A stretch of DNA of 29,015 nucleotides from CAZEAC01 sp964510065 (lineage in GTDB: Bacteria > Bdellovibrionota_C > UBA2361 > CAIXSY01): contig CAZEAC010000053.1 in the NCBI GenBank assembly GCA_964510065.1, positions 1 to 29,015 of the forward strand, read 5' to 3'. The notes under the pieces are model-generated. The model saw only the letters and a program-made list of their open reading frames with translations. It was not told the origin of the DNA and made no database searches. Shown here piece by piece: positions 15,981 through 24,278 of the stretch. A program made the position numbers and the translations under genes. Positions within the stretch are counted from its first letter, which is position 1; each line of letters opens with the position of its first letter.

Positions 15981-15986
15981 CGGCAG

Positions 15987-16586
15987 GTGCGTATATTGTT
16001 TTTCATCACCCTTATCCTAATTGCCGTATCGGCAAAAGCCGAGACAACGTGGAGCTATGAGCGCGTCCTTGCAAGGCTACAGAGCGTAACGTCGCTTCGC
16101 GCGCATTTTGTGCAGGAAAAGACCGTTCAAGCGCTCTCTCGGCCACTTCGCTCCGAGGGAATCTTTCGCTACGATCAGCATGACGGAATTCGCTGGGAAA
16201 CCGAAAAGCCCTTTCGCTCGCTCTGTTGGATCTCAAAGGATGGAATTTCTCGGCAGACCTCTCAAGGGAAAGAGACGATATCGGTTGCCGACAATCCCGC
16301 GCTTGAGAGAATTACTAATCTGTTCCTTTCGCTATTCCTCGCGAACAAGGAAACACTCGAGTCGAATTTCGTTACAAAATTCCTCCTCAAAAATGGCGGC
16401 TGGGAACTTATACTCACACCGAAAGACAGCTTCGCGGCAAAAGTTATTTCAACGCTTACCCTCGAAGGTTCGGACTACGTCAATGTTATTGCGCTTAAAG
16501 AGCAATCGGGTGACCACACAAAAATTGCTTTTTCCGCGCAGACTACCGACAACACCGCTCAGCACAATCTCGAGGAGCGGCTTTGA
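15987..16586 (+). CDS. LolA-like outer-membrane lipid/lipoprotein carrier of the APE cluster
   Basis: A periplasmic protein of 199 residues from a GTG start. Residues 1-18 form a signal peptide (MRILFFITLILIAVSAKA). The mature part has LolA-fold features: LRAHFVQEKTV near the start, then SEGIFRYDQHDGIRWETEKPF. LolA-like proteins are a constant part of APE clusters and are thought to carry the polyene lipid across the periplasm; this role is by family analogy. Its TGA overlaps the TTG start of the MMPL exporter by four bases, so the two should be made together as a transport pair. Confidence 0.85.
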   Translation: MRILFFITLILIAVSAKAETTWSYERVLARLQSVTSLRAHFVQEKTVQALSRPLRSEGIFRYDQHDGIRWETEKPFRSLCWISKDGISRQTSQGKETISVADNPALERITNLFLSLFLANKETLESNFVTKFLLKNGGWELILTPKDSFAAKVISTLTLEGSDYVNVIALKEQSGDHTKIAFSAQTTDNTAQHNLEERL

Positions 16587-18898
16587 GCAAGGCGTCATGC
16601 GCGGCATGGTGCTGGCTCGTGGTGGCACTGTTTTCTGCAGCGTATCTAGGGCGCGGTCTGTATGGCGGTACGCTCAATGTTGAAACGAACTTATTGGCAC
16701 TGCTTCCCGAAACCGAACGTGATCCAACGATTGAGAAAATAGTAGCACGACTTGGCGAAGATAGCGCTTCGCGTTTTAGCCTGGCCTTAGAACATAAAGA
16801 TCCAGAAACTGCGCTCAATGCAGGCCGTTGGCTGCGTAAAAAACTCTCGGCGATGCCCGAGCTTTCTATGAATGAGACAAGTTTCAACGAAGGCCCAGAG
16901 CAAATCAGCAAACTTGCCTTCGAGTATCGCGAGGCTCTTATAAGCAATAAGACAAGCGATCGTTTAAAGGCAGGAAGCACGAGCTTTTTTGAGGCTATTC
17001 TTGCCGATTATTATTCTCCAATTGCCGATCTCTCGCGTGTCAAAGAGGACCCACTCCTCTTGTTTCCAGCTCTCATGCAGCAGCAGCTCGCACTTCTGCC
17101 AAAGGCTGAATTTAGAGACGGCTTGCTCATCGCACAATCGAATGGGCTCGCCTATGCGCTCATTCAGGGGAAAATCAGCGGCAGCGCCTTTTCGAGCACA
17201 GTGCAGCGCGAGGTTGTTGACGCGCTTGCTCCAATCGAGGCTGAAATGATTCGCGAGTTTCCAGAGTTGCAAGTTCACCGCTCAGGAATAATTTGGTTCG
17301 CTGAGCGCTCTGCACGAACAACCAGAGCAGATATTTCAATGATCAGCTCGCTCTCAAGTCTTATCGTGACGCTGATGTTACTGTTTGCGTTCTTTAGCCT
17401 TCGCCCAATAGTGCTTTCTTATATTGCGCTTAGCGTCGCATTTGTCGTGGCAGGCGCTGTATCATTTCTATTATTTCCCTCGCTTCACGCCATTACACTC
17501 GGATTCGGTACGACACTTATCGGCGTCTGCGTGGATTATCCGCTACATTATTTTTGTCACGAGCTATCCGGCTCAAAGAGCAGACGTGAAGTTGTAAAAG
17601 CGATTTTTCCAGGCGTGACACTAGGCATGTTTACGAGCCTTCTCTCATTTCTAGGGCTCATAGTTACGCCATTTCCCGGACTCACTCAGATGGCACTCTT
17701 CTCAAGTATCGGCATACTTGCCGCCTATCTTTCCGTGATGCTCTGGTACCCCTATCTTTCGCCTGCTTCGATACCCGCTCGAGCTTCACCGCTTCAGCCG
17801 CTGGCTTCTGCCATGCTGCGATTTTTTAATATTGCCGGAAAAGGCGCGCATCGAATTGCGCTACTTTTTGTGGTACTACTCCTCGCGCTCGCGCTCCCGA
17901 CATTAAAGGTTCAGGACGATATTCGAGCACTCGATTCCCTACCCGGCGATCTGGTAACCGATGAGAGACTTATTCAATCACTTCTTCAACTTCAGGAAAG
18001 TGGCTCGTTTTTCATTGTTGAAGGGAGTGACTTGGAGCAGCTGCTTCAGAGAGAAGAAACGCTGCGTCAGCGCCTTCTGCCGCTTCAAGAGCGCGGCCTT
18101 CTTAGCGGAGCACGTGCTTTGAGCCAGATTGTTCCATCAAAGAAAACGCAGATTGAAAATCTCGCCCTCCTCAAGAGCACTGTTTTCAACAATAGCGCGC
18201 AGCTCAAAGGATTTATCGAGCAGTCCGGCGTTTCCGAATCAAGCTTCGAACTTCTCAAGAGCCGAATTGATCAGAAGAACTTACTCGATCCAGGTAAGTT
18301 GCTCTCGAGCTCTCTCGGCGGCTTGTTAAAAGCACTCTTCCAAGGCGAAAGCGGCCGAGGCGTTGCCTCAGTGGTTTGGCTTGGCGATTTTCAAGATAGC
18401 TCACCACTTCAAGAGCTGGAATCTACCCTACCAGGCTGTACCTTCGTCGACAAAATACGTGACACTTCAAATCTTTTAGGGCGTTATCGGCGCGCCGCAT
18501 CGTACCTGACGCTGGGATGTTATCTTGTCGTAATCGCCGTGGTGCTTGTGCGCTATGGCCTGCGTCTTGGTTTGCTTGTGATGATTCCACCGCTTCTGGG
18601 CGCAACTTCGGCACTTGCATTCCTCGCGTTATTAAATATTCCGCTCAATCTTTTTTCTTCTTTCGGGTTGCTTCTCGTGTTGGGGCTCGGCGTTGATTAC
18701 GGAATATTTTTTGCCGAGAAGGAGCTTCCGCGAGACGCCACGATGCTCGCGGTGATGCTTTCGGCGTTCTCTAACGCACTCGCTTTTGGACTATTACTTT
18801 TTAGCAGCTCTCCGATTCTTCTCGGCTTTGGCGCGACTGTATTCGGGGGTATTATCGGTACTCTTCTCGGCTCGCCGCTTGTGCGCGCAAAGTCGTGA
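16583..18898 (+). CDS. MMPL/RND-type exporter of the APE cluster
   Basis: A 771-residue inner-membrane protein with two similar halves. Each half has a periplasmic loop and a bundle of membrane segments. The halves contain GVCVDYPLHYFCHE and LGVDYGIFFAE, the paired DY motifs of MMPL transporters associated with proton coupling. A first membrane helix lies at about residues 7-28. The start is TTG 16583, supported by GAGGAG six bases upstream and by the TTGA overlap with the LolA-like gene. It probably lifts the aryl-polyene lipid out of the inner membrane for delivery to the outer membrane (family knowledge plus inference). It is convergent with the glycosyltransferase/acyltransferase gene, 87 bases away. 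Confidence 0.9.
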   Translation: MSKASCAAWCWLVVALFSAAYLGRGLYGGTLNVETNLLALLPETERDPTIEKIVARLGEDSASRFSLALEHKDPETALNAGRWLRKKLSAMPELSMNETSFNEGPEQISKLAFEYREALISNKTSDRLKAGSTSFFEAILADYYSPIADLSRVKEDPLLLFPALMQQQLALLPKAEFRDGLLIAQSNGLAYALIQGKISGSAFSSTVQREVVDALAPIEAEMIREFPELQVHRSGIIWFAERSARTTRADISMISSLSSLIVTLMLLFAFFSLRPIVLSYIALSVAFVVAGAVSFLLFPSLHAITLGFGTTLIGVCVDYPLHYFCHELSGSKSRREVVKAIFPGVTLGMFTSLLSFLGLIVTPFPGLTQMALFSSIGILAAYLSVMLWYPYLSPASIPARASPLQPLASAMLRFFNIAGKGAHRIALLFVVLLLALALPTLKVQDDIRALDSLPGDLVTDERLIQSLLQLQESGSFFIVEGSDLEQLLQREETLRQRLLPLQERGLLSGARALSQIVPSKKTQIENLALLKSTVFNNSAQLKGFIEQSGVSESSFELLKSRIDQKNLLDPGKLLSSSLGGLLKALFQGESGRGVASVVWLGDFQDSSPLQELESTLPGCTFVDKIRDTSNLLGRYRRAASYLTLGCYLVVIAVVLVRYGLRLGLLVMIPPLLGATSALAFLALLNIPLNLFSSFGLLLVLGLGVDYGIFFAEKELPRDATMLAVMLSAFSNALAFGLLLFSSSPILLGFGATVFGGIIGTLLGSPLVRAKS

Positions 18899-18985
18899 AT
18901 CGAATGTAGAATTGCCATTGATGCATTTCATCGATCTTCGCGATCAGCAAGATTCAATCCCCACGCCCGTATTCATTCGGGAAAT

Positions 18986-20671
18986 CTAAAACCTCGATCC
19001 CTGACTGCTGCCCTGGCGCCAGAAATCGTAGAAGTTGAACCACTGCAAAGGACTGCGCCGGCAGTAATACTCAAGGCGCTTCGCATAGCGCTCGATTAGT
19101 TCACGCATGGCCTTGGCTCGATTGGCTCGCGGGACCGAGAGACCATCGGAGAAATGCTCGAAATGCACATCATAAATCCCATCATCGCCGCGCATCGCAA
19201 AGACCAGATAGACTGGGCATTCGAGGAGTGCCGCCAAAACCCAAGGGCCCTCCGGAAAATTTGCAGTCGTCCCCAAAAATTCCACAGGCAACGTTCGATC
19301 CGGCGACCCGACTACAACTCGATCCGCGAGAAGCGCAATTACTTCTCCCTGAGCCACTTGCTCACGAAACTCAAAGAGTTTCTCCGGAGTGACGTCTTCG
19401 ACGGGAATGAGCCGAAGATGTGAATCAGGATTGGCTTCTTCTAAGATCTTTACAAAACGCTTTGAGTTTCTCGTAAACATGAGTGCATTAATACGCACCG
19501 AGGGCAGCGAATGTGAAAGCGCCCGGAGAACTTCAACGTTTCCAAAATGCGCACTGACTAATACTGCACCCTTACCACCGCGTACCAGCTCACGGAACGC
19601 GTCTCGCCCAAACCATCGAAATCGATTGAGCGGAATCGCGCCATACCAACTAATGACCTTATCAACAATCGCGTTACTAAATTCCAAAAAATGACGGAAT
19701 ACAAGGGAAGACGAAACAAGTGATGGGCTTAAGACCTTACACAAATACTCTCGCGAGGCGTGGCGCGCACGCGGTGCGGTACAATAGAAATAGCCAGTTA
19801 CTGGCAACAGCAAAGCTCTGGAAAGTCCATCGCCTAAGCTACGGAAAAGCCACGCCAAAAATCGGAACCCTGCAAGTGTGCCGCGTTCTCCGATGCGCGC
19901 CCAGTGTCGGCCACGCTCGCCACTGCGATGAAAGTCACTGCGATGAAAGCCAAATGCTCTTGAGAGAAGGAGCTTGATGTGAAGTCTCACAAAAGCCGCA
20001 TTGTCACGCAAATATTTATAATGAGAGCTTGCGTCCGAGAAATAATGTACTCGCGTCGGAATATTTACTACGTTCGCTCCGCGCCAACACAAACGCACCA
20101 ATATTTCGACATCAAAAGCCATGCGCGAAGCAATATGAACATCCTCGAGAAGCTTCTTGGTAATCGCTACGGGATAGATTCGGTAGCCGCATAGCGCATC
20201 GGCAATAGCGCACGAACCGGTTTCAAGCCATACAAAAGGAAGTGAAATCTTTCGACCGTAGCGCCTCGCAAAAGGCGCGCTTTCATCAAATTGCGGGGAG
20301 CCCAATATCAGCGCTTGCGGATCTCGATGACAAGCCTCGACGAATCGTGGAATATCCGCAAGATCATGCTGTCCATCTGCATCTATCTGCAACGCATGAG
20401 AGAACTTTCGCGCTGCCGCTTCGACGATGCCCGCGGTGACAGCCGCGCCTTTGCCCTGATTCTCGCCCAGAGTAATTACTACAGTGTCAGGATACTTTTG
20501 CTTTATAAGCTGCAGCGCTTCCTTCGAAGGCACATTACTTCCATCGTCAACAACTATGACTGGCAAATTATGTGCAGCGAGACCAGCGACAACGACTTCA
20601 ATCCGCTGAGGATGGTTGTAGTAAGGAACTACAGCACAAACACGAACTGATGCATGCACGCGATCTGTCAC
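18986..20671 (-). CDS. Fused family 2 glycosyltransferase and LpxL-type acyltransferase
   Basis: Two enzymes in one chain of 561 residues. The N-terminal GT2 domain (about 10-240) has VVDDGSN (42-44 DDG) and QIDADGQHD. The C-terminal LpxL/HtrB-type acyltransferase (about 260-550) has SAHFGNVEV with the HxxxxE pair His375/Glu380. This GT2-acyltransferase fusion is characteristic of APE clusters and is thought to act on the lipid or sugar part to which the polyene is attached. The frame continues to ATG 20758, deep inside apeI; GTG 20671, with GAGG at good spacing and 10 bases after the apeI stop, is a better start. The linker carries a 15-bp tandem duplication. Confidence 0.88.
   Translation of the reverse strand: MTDRVHASVRVCAVVPYYNHPQRIEVVVAGLAAHNLPVIVVDDGSNVPSKEALQLIKQKYPDTVVITLGENQGKGAAVTAGIVEAAARKFSHALQIDADGQHDLADIPRFVEACHRDPQALILGSPQFDESAPFARRYGRKISLPFVWLETGSCAIADALCGYRIYPVAITKKLLEDVHIASRMAFDVEILVRLCWRGANVVNIPTRVHYFSDASSHYKYLRDNAAFVRLHIKLLLSRAFGFHRSDFHRSGERGRHWARIGERGTLAGFRFLAWLFRSLGDGLSRALLLPVTGYFYCTAPRARHASREYLCKVLSPSLVSSSLVFRHFLEFSNAIVDKVISWYGAIPLNRFRWFGRDAFRELVRGGKGAVLVSAHFGNVEVLRALSHSLPSVRINALMFTRNSKRFVKILEEANPDSHLRLIPVEDVTPEKLFEFREQVAQGEVIALLADRVVVGSPDRTLPVEFLGTTANFPEGPWVLAALLECPVYLVFAMRGDDGIYDVHFEHFSDGLSVPRANRAKAMRELIERYAKRLEYYCRRSPLQWFNFYDFWRQGSSQGSRF
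19921..19950 (-). repeat. 15-bp tandem duplication in the interdomain linker
   Basis: CACTGCGATGAAAGT is followed directly by CACTGCGATGAAAGC. On the coding strand this doubles Phe-His-Arg-Ser-Asp/Gly between the glycosyltransferase and acyltransferase domains. It looks like a recent slippage event. Confidence 0.85.
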
Positions 20672-20681
20672 TGCCTTGACC

Positions 20682-21026
20682 TCATAGCCGCAGTACACCG
20701 GAGCACGCGATATATTCTTTCGAGCGATATTCGAATCGAACCAGGGTATCCGCTTCACGTCTTTGCGTCTCCAAATTCAACGTGATCCTTGTTCCCGGCT
20801 CAAGCTGCTTTAAAAATTTGAGACGCGTTACCCCGCGTAACGGCGCATCTATCGCCAGATATTTTCTGGCAAATATGCGTGCCCACCCCAGAAGAAGAAC
20901 ACCCGGCACTAAGGGAAATTGGGGGAAATGACCCTTAAAATACCAAGCATTTTGCGGCACAGACAGCGCCATCTCGATACCGCTATGCCTCGGCGCTACC
21001 GTGAGCACGTCGGGCAGGCTATCCAT
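20682..21026 (-). CDS. apeI: Hotdog-fold 3-hydroxyacyl-ACP dehydratase subunit (ApeI-like)
   Basis: A 114-residue FabA/FabZ-like protein. GHFPQFPLVPGV contains the catalytic-type His33 of this family, followed by the long helix LLLGWARIFARKY. It is shorter than stand-alone FabZ (about 150 residues). The ApeP-like protein at 2512-2955 has the Glu-bearing helix but no GHFP motif, and the two should form the ApeI:ApeP dehydratase known from other APE systems. It lies 5 bases after the apeF stop and 10 bases before the GT-acyltransferase start, inside the minus-strand C-D-E-F-I-GT operon. Confidence 0.85.
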   Translation of the reverse strand: MDSLPDVLTVAPRHSGIEMALSVPQNAWYFKGHFPQFPLVPGVLLLGWARIFARKYLAIDAPLRGVTRLKFLKQLEPGTRITLNLETQRREADTLVRFEYRSKEYIACSGVLRL

Positions 21027-21031
21027 AGGCT

Positions 21032-21328
21032 CTACTGCCCCTGCTTGTGCGCATGTTCGGACTCCAAAGAAGGAGTCGAAGGTGAAGTAAGATCCGAATA
21101 GAGCGAATCGACAAGATCTTTTACCGTTTTTACGGTGCGAAACTCATGCAAGCCCAACATTTTCCCGGATTCCTTCTCGAATACAGTCAAAAGATCGAAC
21201 ATGTCGATGCTGTCGAGGCCTAGATCTTCATCAAGCTTGGCCTCTTCGTGGACTCGCTCAGGAGTTAGCTTAAAGCGCTCGCAAAAAATCTCACGCACGC
21301 GAATCAAAATCTGCTGCTTATCAATCAT
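21032..21328 (-). CDS. apeF: Acyl carrier protein (ApeF-like)
   Basis: A 98-residue acyl carrier protein. The phosphopantetheine site is Ser40 in EDLGLDSIDMFDLL, and the acidic helices are typical. ATG 21328 has GGGAGGGG about nine bases upstream. The C-terminal 15 residues (TSPSTPSLESEHAHKQGQ region) are an unusual polar tail. In APE systems one ACP carries the aryl starter and growing chain; which of ApeE and ApeF does this here cannot be told from sequence. It lies 17 bases after apeE. Confidence 0.88.
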   Translation of the reverse strand: MIDKQQILIRVREIFCERFKLTPERVHEEAKLDEDLGLDSIDMFDLLTVFEKESGKMLGLHEFRTVKTVKDLVDSLYSDLTSPSTPSLESEHAHKQGQ

Positions 21329-21345
21329 GGCTCACTACCCCTCCC

Positions 21346-21630
21346 CTACGAAGCCAAGCTCGACCGTTTGGCGGCGACCATACCGGCAAGATTCTTGACA
21401 GAAGAAAACGCCTCACGTGTGCTCTCTGCGCGTGGATCGACAGTAATACCATATGTCTTTTTTAAGGCCACACCAAGTTCAAGCGCATCTACTGAGTCGA
21501 GCCCAAGACCATCACCGAAAAGCGGACTTTCACTATTTATAGTCTCTGCACTCACGTCTTCGAGATGAAGTGTAGAAACGATAAAATTTTTGATCTCAAG
21601 CTCCAACTCGGAAACTGACTGATTACTCAT
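21346..21630 (-). CDS. apeE: Acyl carrier protein (ApeE-like)
   Basis: A 94-residue acyl carrier protein with Ser46 in GLGLDSVDALELG as the phosphopantetheine attachment site. The open frame reaches 21663, but ATG 21630 overlaps the apeD stop by eight bases (ATGAGTAA) and begins the usual ACP N-terminus (MSNQSVSELELEIKNFI), so it is preferred. It precedes apeF with a 17-base gap, giving the tandem ACP pair seen in other APE operons. Confidence 0.88.
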   Translation of the reverse strand: MSNQSVSELELEIKNFIVSTLHLEDVSAETINSESPLFGDGLGLDSVDALELGVALKKTYGITVDPRAESTREAFSSVKNLAGMVAAKRSSLAS

Positions 21631-22411
21631 ACGCCACTCGATCCTCGACATACCTCTCTTCAAAATATCTTTCGAGCGACTCAGTCAGTTTCCGACCGAG
21701 ACTTCGCTCGTCATACTGCCGGCACTCACTCAGCTGATCATCGCCCATCGGAAAAGGTTCGCCTATGCACGCCGTGAGCTCAAATCTTCGTGGCGAAACC
21801 TTGTACCAGGGCTGCCCCTTCTGCATTATCGGCGGCTCACAACGCATCACTACCGGGAGCAGCTGCGCGTGGCTCCGCAACGCAATTATTACGGCTCCAC
21901 CCTTAAAGTGCCCCATCTGATAACCTTCGGAACGAGTTCCCTCCGGAAATACGATGAGCGACCCCCCATTTAACAGTCTTGCTACACAGGTGTCAATCAA
22001 ACTTGGCGAAGACCCGTTCGATAAGTAATTCGCCGCGTTAAAAATTCCCTTCAGTAACGGCACATTGCGCAGGGACTCTTTAAAAATAACCTCGGCAGTT
22101 GGAAAGACACTCATCAAAAGACAGGCGTCAAGAAGCGAGGGGTGATTCGCTACTACCACTAAACGCGGCCAATTCCCCACGAAGCTTCCCTGAATTGTAA
22201 CGCGCAACACCCCAAGAAGCTCAAGCACGGAAAGAAAATACTTCAAAGAGTAGCTGATAAGCATGCGCGCCCAGCGAGTTCTCCTCTGGGTAGGAAGTAC
22301 CATCAGCAGCGGTATGATAAAGACACGAAAGAGAACCACACCAATCGCAAAGAGCATGTAGCCCAACAGCACGGCGCAGACGCGCCAATAGTAATTAAGG
22401 CGTGCCCACAT
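21623..22411 (-). CDS. apeD: 1-acylglycerol-phosphate-type acyltransferase (PlsC-like, ApeD)
   Basis: A 262-residue membrane-associated acyltransferase. The NHPSLLD motif (His90, Asp95) and FPEGTRS are blocks I and III of the PlsC family. An N-terminal hydrophobic segment (about residues 10-40) should anchor it in the inner membrane. It may build the glycerolipid or other acyl anchor of the polyene (inference from APE clusters). ATG 22411 is chosen over 22432 because GGGGGAT precedes it at good spacing; it overlaps the apeC end by 17 bases. Confidence 0.87.
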   Translation of the reverse strand: MWARLNYYWRVCAVLLGYMLFAIGVVLFRVFIIPLLMVLPTQRRTRWARMLISYSLKYFLSVLELLGVLRVTIQGSFVGNWPRLVVVANHPSLLDACLLMSVFPTAEVIFKESLRNVPLLKGIFNAANYLSNGSSPSLIDTCVARLLNGGSLIVFPEGTRSEGYQMGHFKGGAVIIALRSHAQLLPVVMRCEPPIMQKGQPWYKVSPRRFELTACIGEPFPMGDDQLSECRQYDERSLGRKLTESLERYFEERYVEDRVAYE

Positions 22412-23189
22412 CGGCGATCCCCCGAAGCACACTGCAATAATCAGAATTGAGCTTTCGAAGCTGAAGATGTAAACCGCCCTCGTCCGATCGAATCAACTCG
22501 CGTGAAGAATTAACCAAGAATTTAGAAAATGAAAGCGGATTAAGAGCCTCTTCACCTGAAGCCTTCGCCGTTACTTTAAGCTCAATGCCTGGCCCGCCCA
22601 CTCCAAGTAGCATTGCCACCGCACATGCCGGGAGCTGGTCCAGGGGCTCTTCACGAAAAACTTCGGGGAGCTGATCATCGGAACAGATATAAAGCACTCT
22701 ACCTGCCTGATTAAATCTGGTTTGTTCTTTCAGGATACCGAGCGCTTCAATCAGGCCGCTCGAAAACGATGTCGTCCGCGAGGCAAGCGACGTTGCAGCA
22801 TGTTTGTTCTTTGCGGCGATCGAAAATAGCCCAGAAGCCGAATTATGCACTGAAAGACTGAATCCCATCGGTGAAAGCGGCTCGCCTCGCGCCAAACTCT
22901 CTAAAAGAGAAAGCGTAATCTCTGATTCGCCATGTCGGGAGCTAAAAACAGTATGAATAGTCGGTAGGTCGCTCTCTTCAAGTACCGCGCGAGCGACTCC
23001 AAGCGCAATCCTCGTCGCATTACTACAACGGCGCCGCAGCATCGCCGGAACATAGTCGGCACGTGGAAGCGCCCCTTCGAAGTGGAGCTGGCCGTCTTCT
23101 GCGGCCCATTCCTGAATTCGAGCACGTGTCTCGATCCCCGGCGCCCAGACTGACCAGCGAATAATATTGATTGCGAGAGCACCTTCCAT
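22395..23189 (-). CDS. apeC: Ketosynthase-like chain-length factor (ApeC)
   Basis: A 264-residue, ketosynthase-like protein without the catalytic Cys: the active-site region reads SVHNSASGLFSIA. The SRHGESEITLSLLESLARGEPLSPMGFSLSVHN pattern is diagnostic of the short beta-ketoacyl-synthase-like family of APE clusters. ApeC is known to form a heterodimer with ApeO and act as a chain-length factor; the ApeO partner here is at 2945-4165. It is first in the minus-strand operon C-D-E-F-I-GT. The only plausible start is ATG 23189. Its promoter should lie in 23190-23476, which it shares divergently with the first dockerin operon. Confidence 0.88.
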   Translation of the reverse strand: MEGALAINIIRWSVWAPGIETRARIQEWAAEDGQLHFEGALPRADYVPAMLRRRCSNATRIALGVARAVLEESDLPTIHTVFSSRHGESEITLSLLESLARGEPLSPMGFSLSVHNSASGLFSIAAKNKHAATSLASRTTSFSSGLIEALGILKEQTRFNQAGRVLYICSDDQLPEVFREEPLDQLPACAVAMLLGVGGPGIELKVTAKASGEEALNPLSFSKFLVNSSRELIRSDEGGLHLQLRKLNSDYCSVLRGIADVGTP

Positions 23190-23384
23190 AGCGCGCCGAA
23201 GAAAGTAGCATAGCGGAACTAAAAACGAAATCTACGAAGAAATCGTGCGGAATTCGCGGGCATCACCTCCGGAATTTTCGTGGTTATCAAACTCATTCCG
23301 CCAAATTCGAATTTGGCTATCAAATCAATCAAATAATGCATTTTCATAATTGGTAACGAACCCGCCCAACGCTCGCGCGCCCAT

Positions 23385-23400
23385 CGGCACGCTTTTTGCT
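23385..23400 (+). promoter_or_regulatory. Sigma-54 (-24/-12) promoter of the first dockerin-cohesin operon
   Basis: CGGCAC-GCTTT-TTGCT has the invariant GG (23386-23387) and GC (23398-23399) separated by exactly 10 bases and otherwise fits YTGGCACG-N4-TTGCW. Transcription would start near 23410, giving a leader of about 67 bases. The same box occurs before the second operon, and both have ATTGGTAAC 27-28 bases further upstream (23349-23357 here). Confidence 0.65.
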
Positions 23401-23428
23401 CTTTTCTAGTCTCCGGAGTTTGAAAATG

Positions 23429-23455
23429 AGCACTCTCTGAACAAGTTCGAGTGCT
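23429..23455 (+). other. Stem-loop in the leader of the first dockerin gene
   Basis: AGCACTC (23429-23435) pairs perfectly with GAGTGCT (23449-23455), and the loop holds a further GAAC/GTTC. It lies in the predicted leader, just before the ribosome binding site. The second operon has a different stem-loop at the equivalent place. Confidence 0.5.
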
Positions 23456-23476
23456 TAGGAGTAAAAGGAAAATATC

Positions 23477-24247
23477 ATGTTCAGCAAAGAATTTTTAAAG
23501 CGAAATGTTCGTTGGCTAGTAATCATAGGTTGCGCGTTATTCGTAAGCTTGGCTGGGAACGCGACAGCACAAAGCACCGGGCCCATAAACTTCACCTGGA
23601 CATCAGGTGGCGGAGGTGCACCGACGACCCATTACCTCTTTTCGAGAACGCCTGCGGGTTCATTTCCAGCGACGGGTATCAGCACAAATTCTTCAGCACT
23701 TAGTTACACCCTCCCGGCTGGTTCGTTAACCCCGGGTAATTACTTCTTTGCGGTAAGCGCTTCGAACGCATCTGGCACCAGCGCGAAATCGACCGAAGTT
23801 GGCGGCACCGCAAGCTACCCGCTCTCAGTCTCGCTGCAAAGCGGTGCGGTAAACGGCAAGAGCTTTACCATTAGCGTCTACGCAGTGGGGGGAACCTCCG
23901 CTGTCGCCACAAAAAACACCACTGCAGCTGCCGGCACTATCCAACTTCCCGCTGCACTCACCGCCGGTGGCGCGCTTCCCACTAACTTCGCCGTTAAGAT
24001 TGACGCGCCTAAGTTCCTCTCGTTCCGTGACTCTAATCGCACCGCCGCCTCTACCGCGTCCATGCTTCCGCTCCTTGGCGGGGATTATGACAACGACGAC
24101 ACCGTCACCGACGTGGACTACGACAATATACGTGCTGCCTATTTCACCACTAACGCAAATCTCGACCTCGATGGTGACAACGTAGTCACTGACATCGAGT
24201 ACGACATCGTGCGCGCTAACTACTTTAAAAGCGGACAGGTCCGTTAA
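23477..24247 (+). CDS. Secreted fibronectin-III-like protein with C-terminal dockerin (copy 1)
   Basis: A 256-residue exported protein. A signal peptide of about 31 residues (ending ATAQ) is followed by a fibronectin-III-like domain (about 34-110: PTTHYLFSRTP...SYTLPAGSLTPGNYFFAVSASN), a beta-rich linker domain (112-198) and a dockerin (203-252). The dockerin has two 12-residue calcium loops, DYDNDDTVTDVD at 203 and DLDGDNVVTDIE at 230, each followed by a YDxxRAxYF helix. Dockerins bind cohesins; a cohesin protein is encoded 27 bases downstream. No catalytic domain is present. AGGA precedes ATG by about seven bases. From residue 100 to the stop it is identical to the second copy at 27500. Confidence 0.85.
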   Translation: MFSKEFLKRNVRWLVIIGCALFVSLAGNATAQSTGPINFTWTSGGGGAPTTHYLFSRTPAGSFPATGISTNSSALSYTLPAGSLTPGNYFFAVSASNASGTSAKSTEVGGTASYPLSVSLQSGAVNGKSFTISVYAVGGTSAVATKNTTAAAGTIQLPAALTAGGALPTNFAVKIDAPKFLSFRDSNRTAASTASMLPLLGGDYDNDDTVTDVDYDNIRAAYFTTNANLDLDGDNVVTDIEYDIVRANYFKSGQVR

Positions 24248-24278
24248 ACAAATTTAGGGAATGAGGAGTGTGTCATGA
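23772..24278 (+). repeat. 507-bp exact direct repeat, copy 1
   Basis: By eye this block is identical, base for base, to 27795-28301, an offset of 4023. It covers residue 100 to the end of the dockerin gene, the spacer and ribosome binding site, and the start codon of the next gene. On both sides the two operons diverge sharply. Confidence 0.92.

Noticed and set aside
20672..20758. N-terminal extension of the glycosyltransferase/acyltransferase into apeI
   Set aside because: It would overlap apeI by 77 bases and is not protein-like; GTG 20671 has a suitable ribosome binding site.
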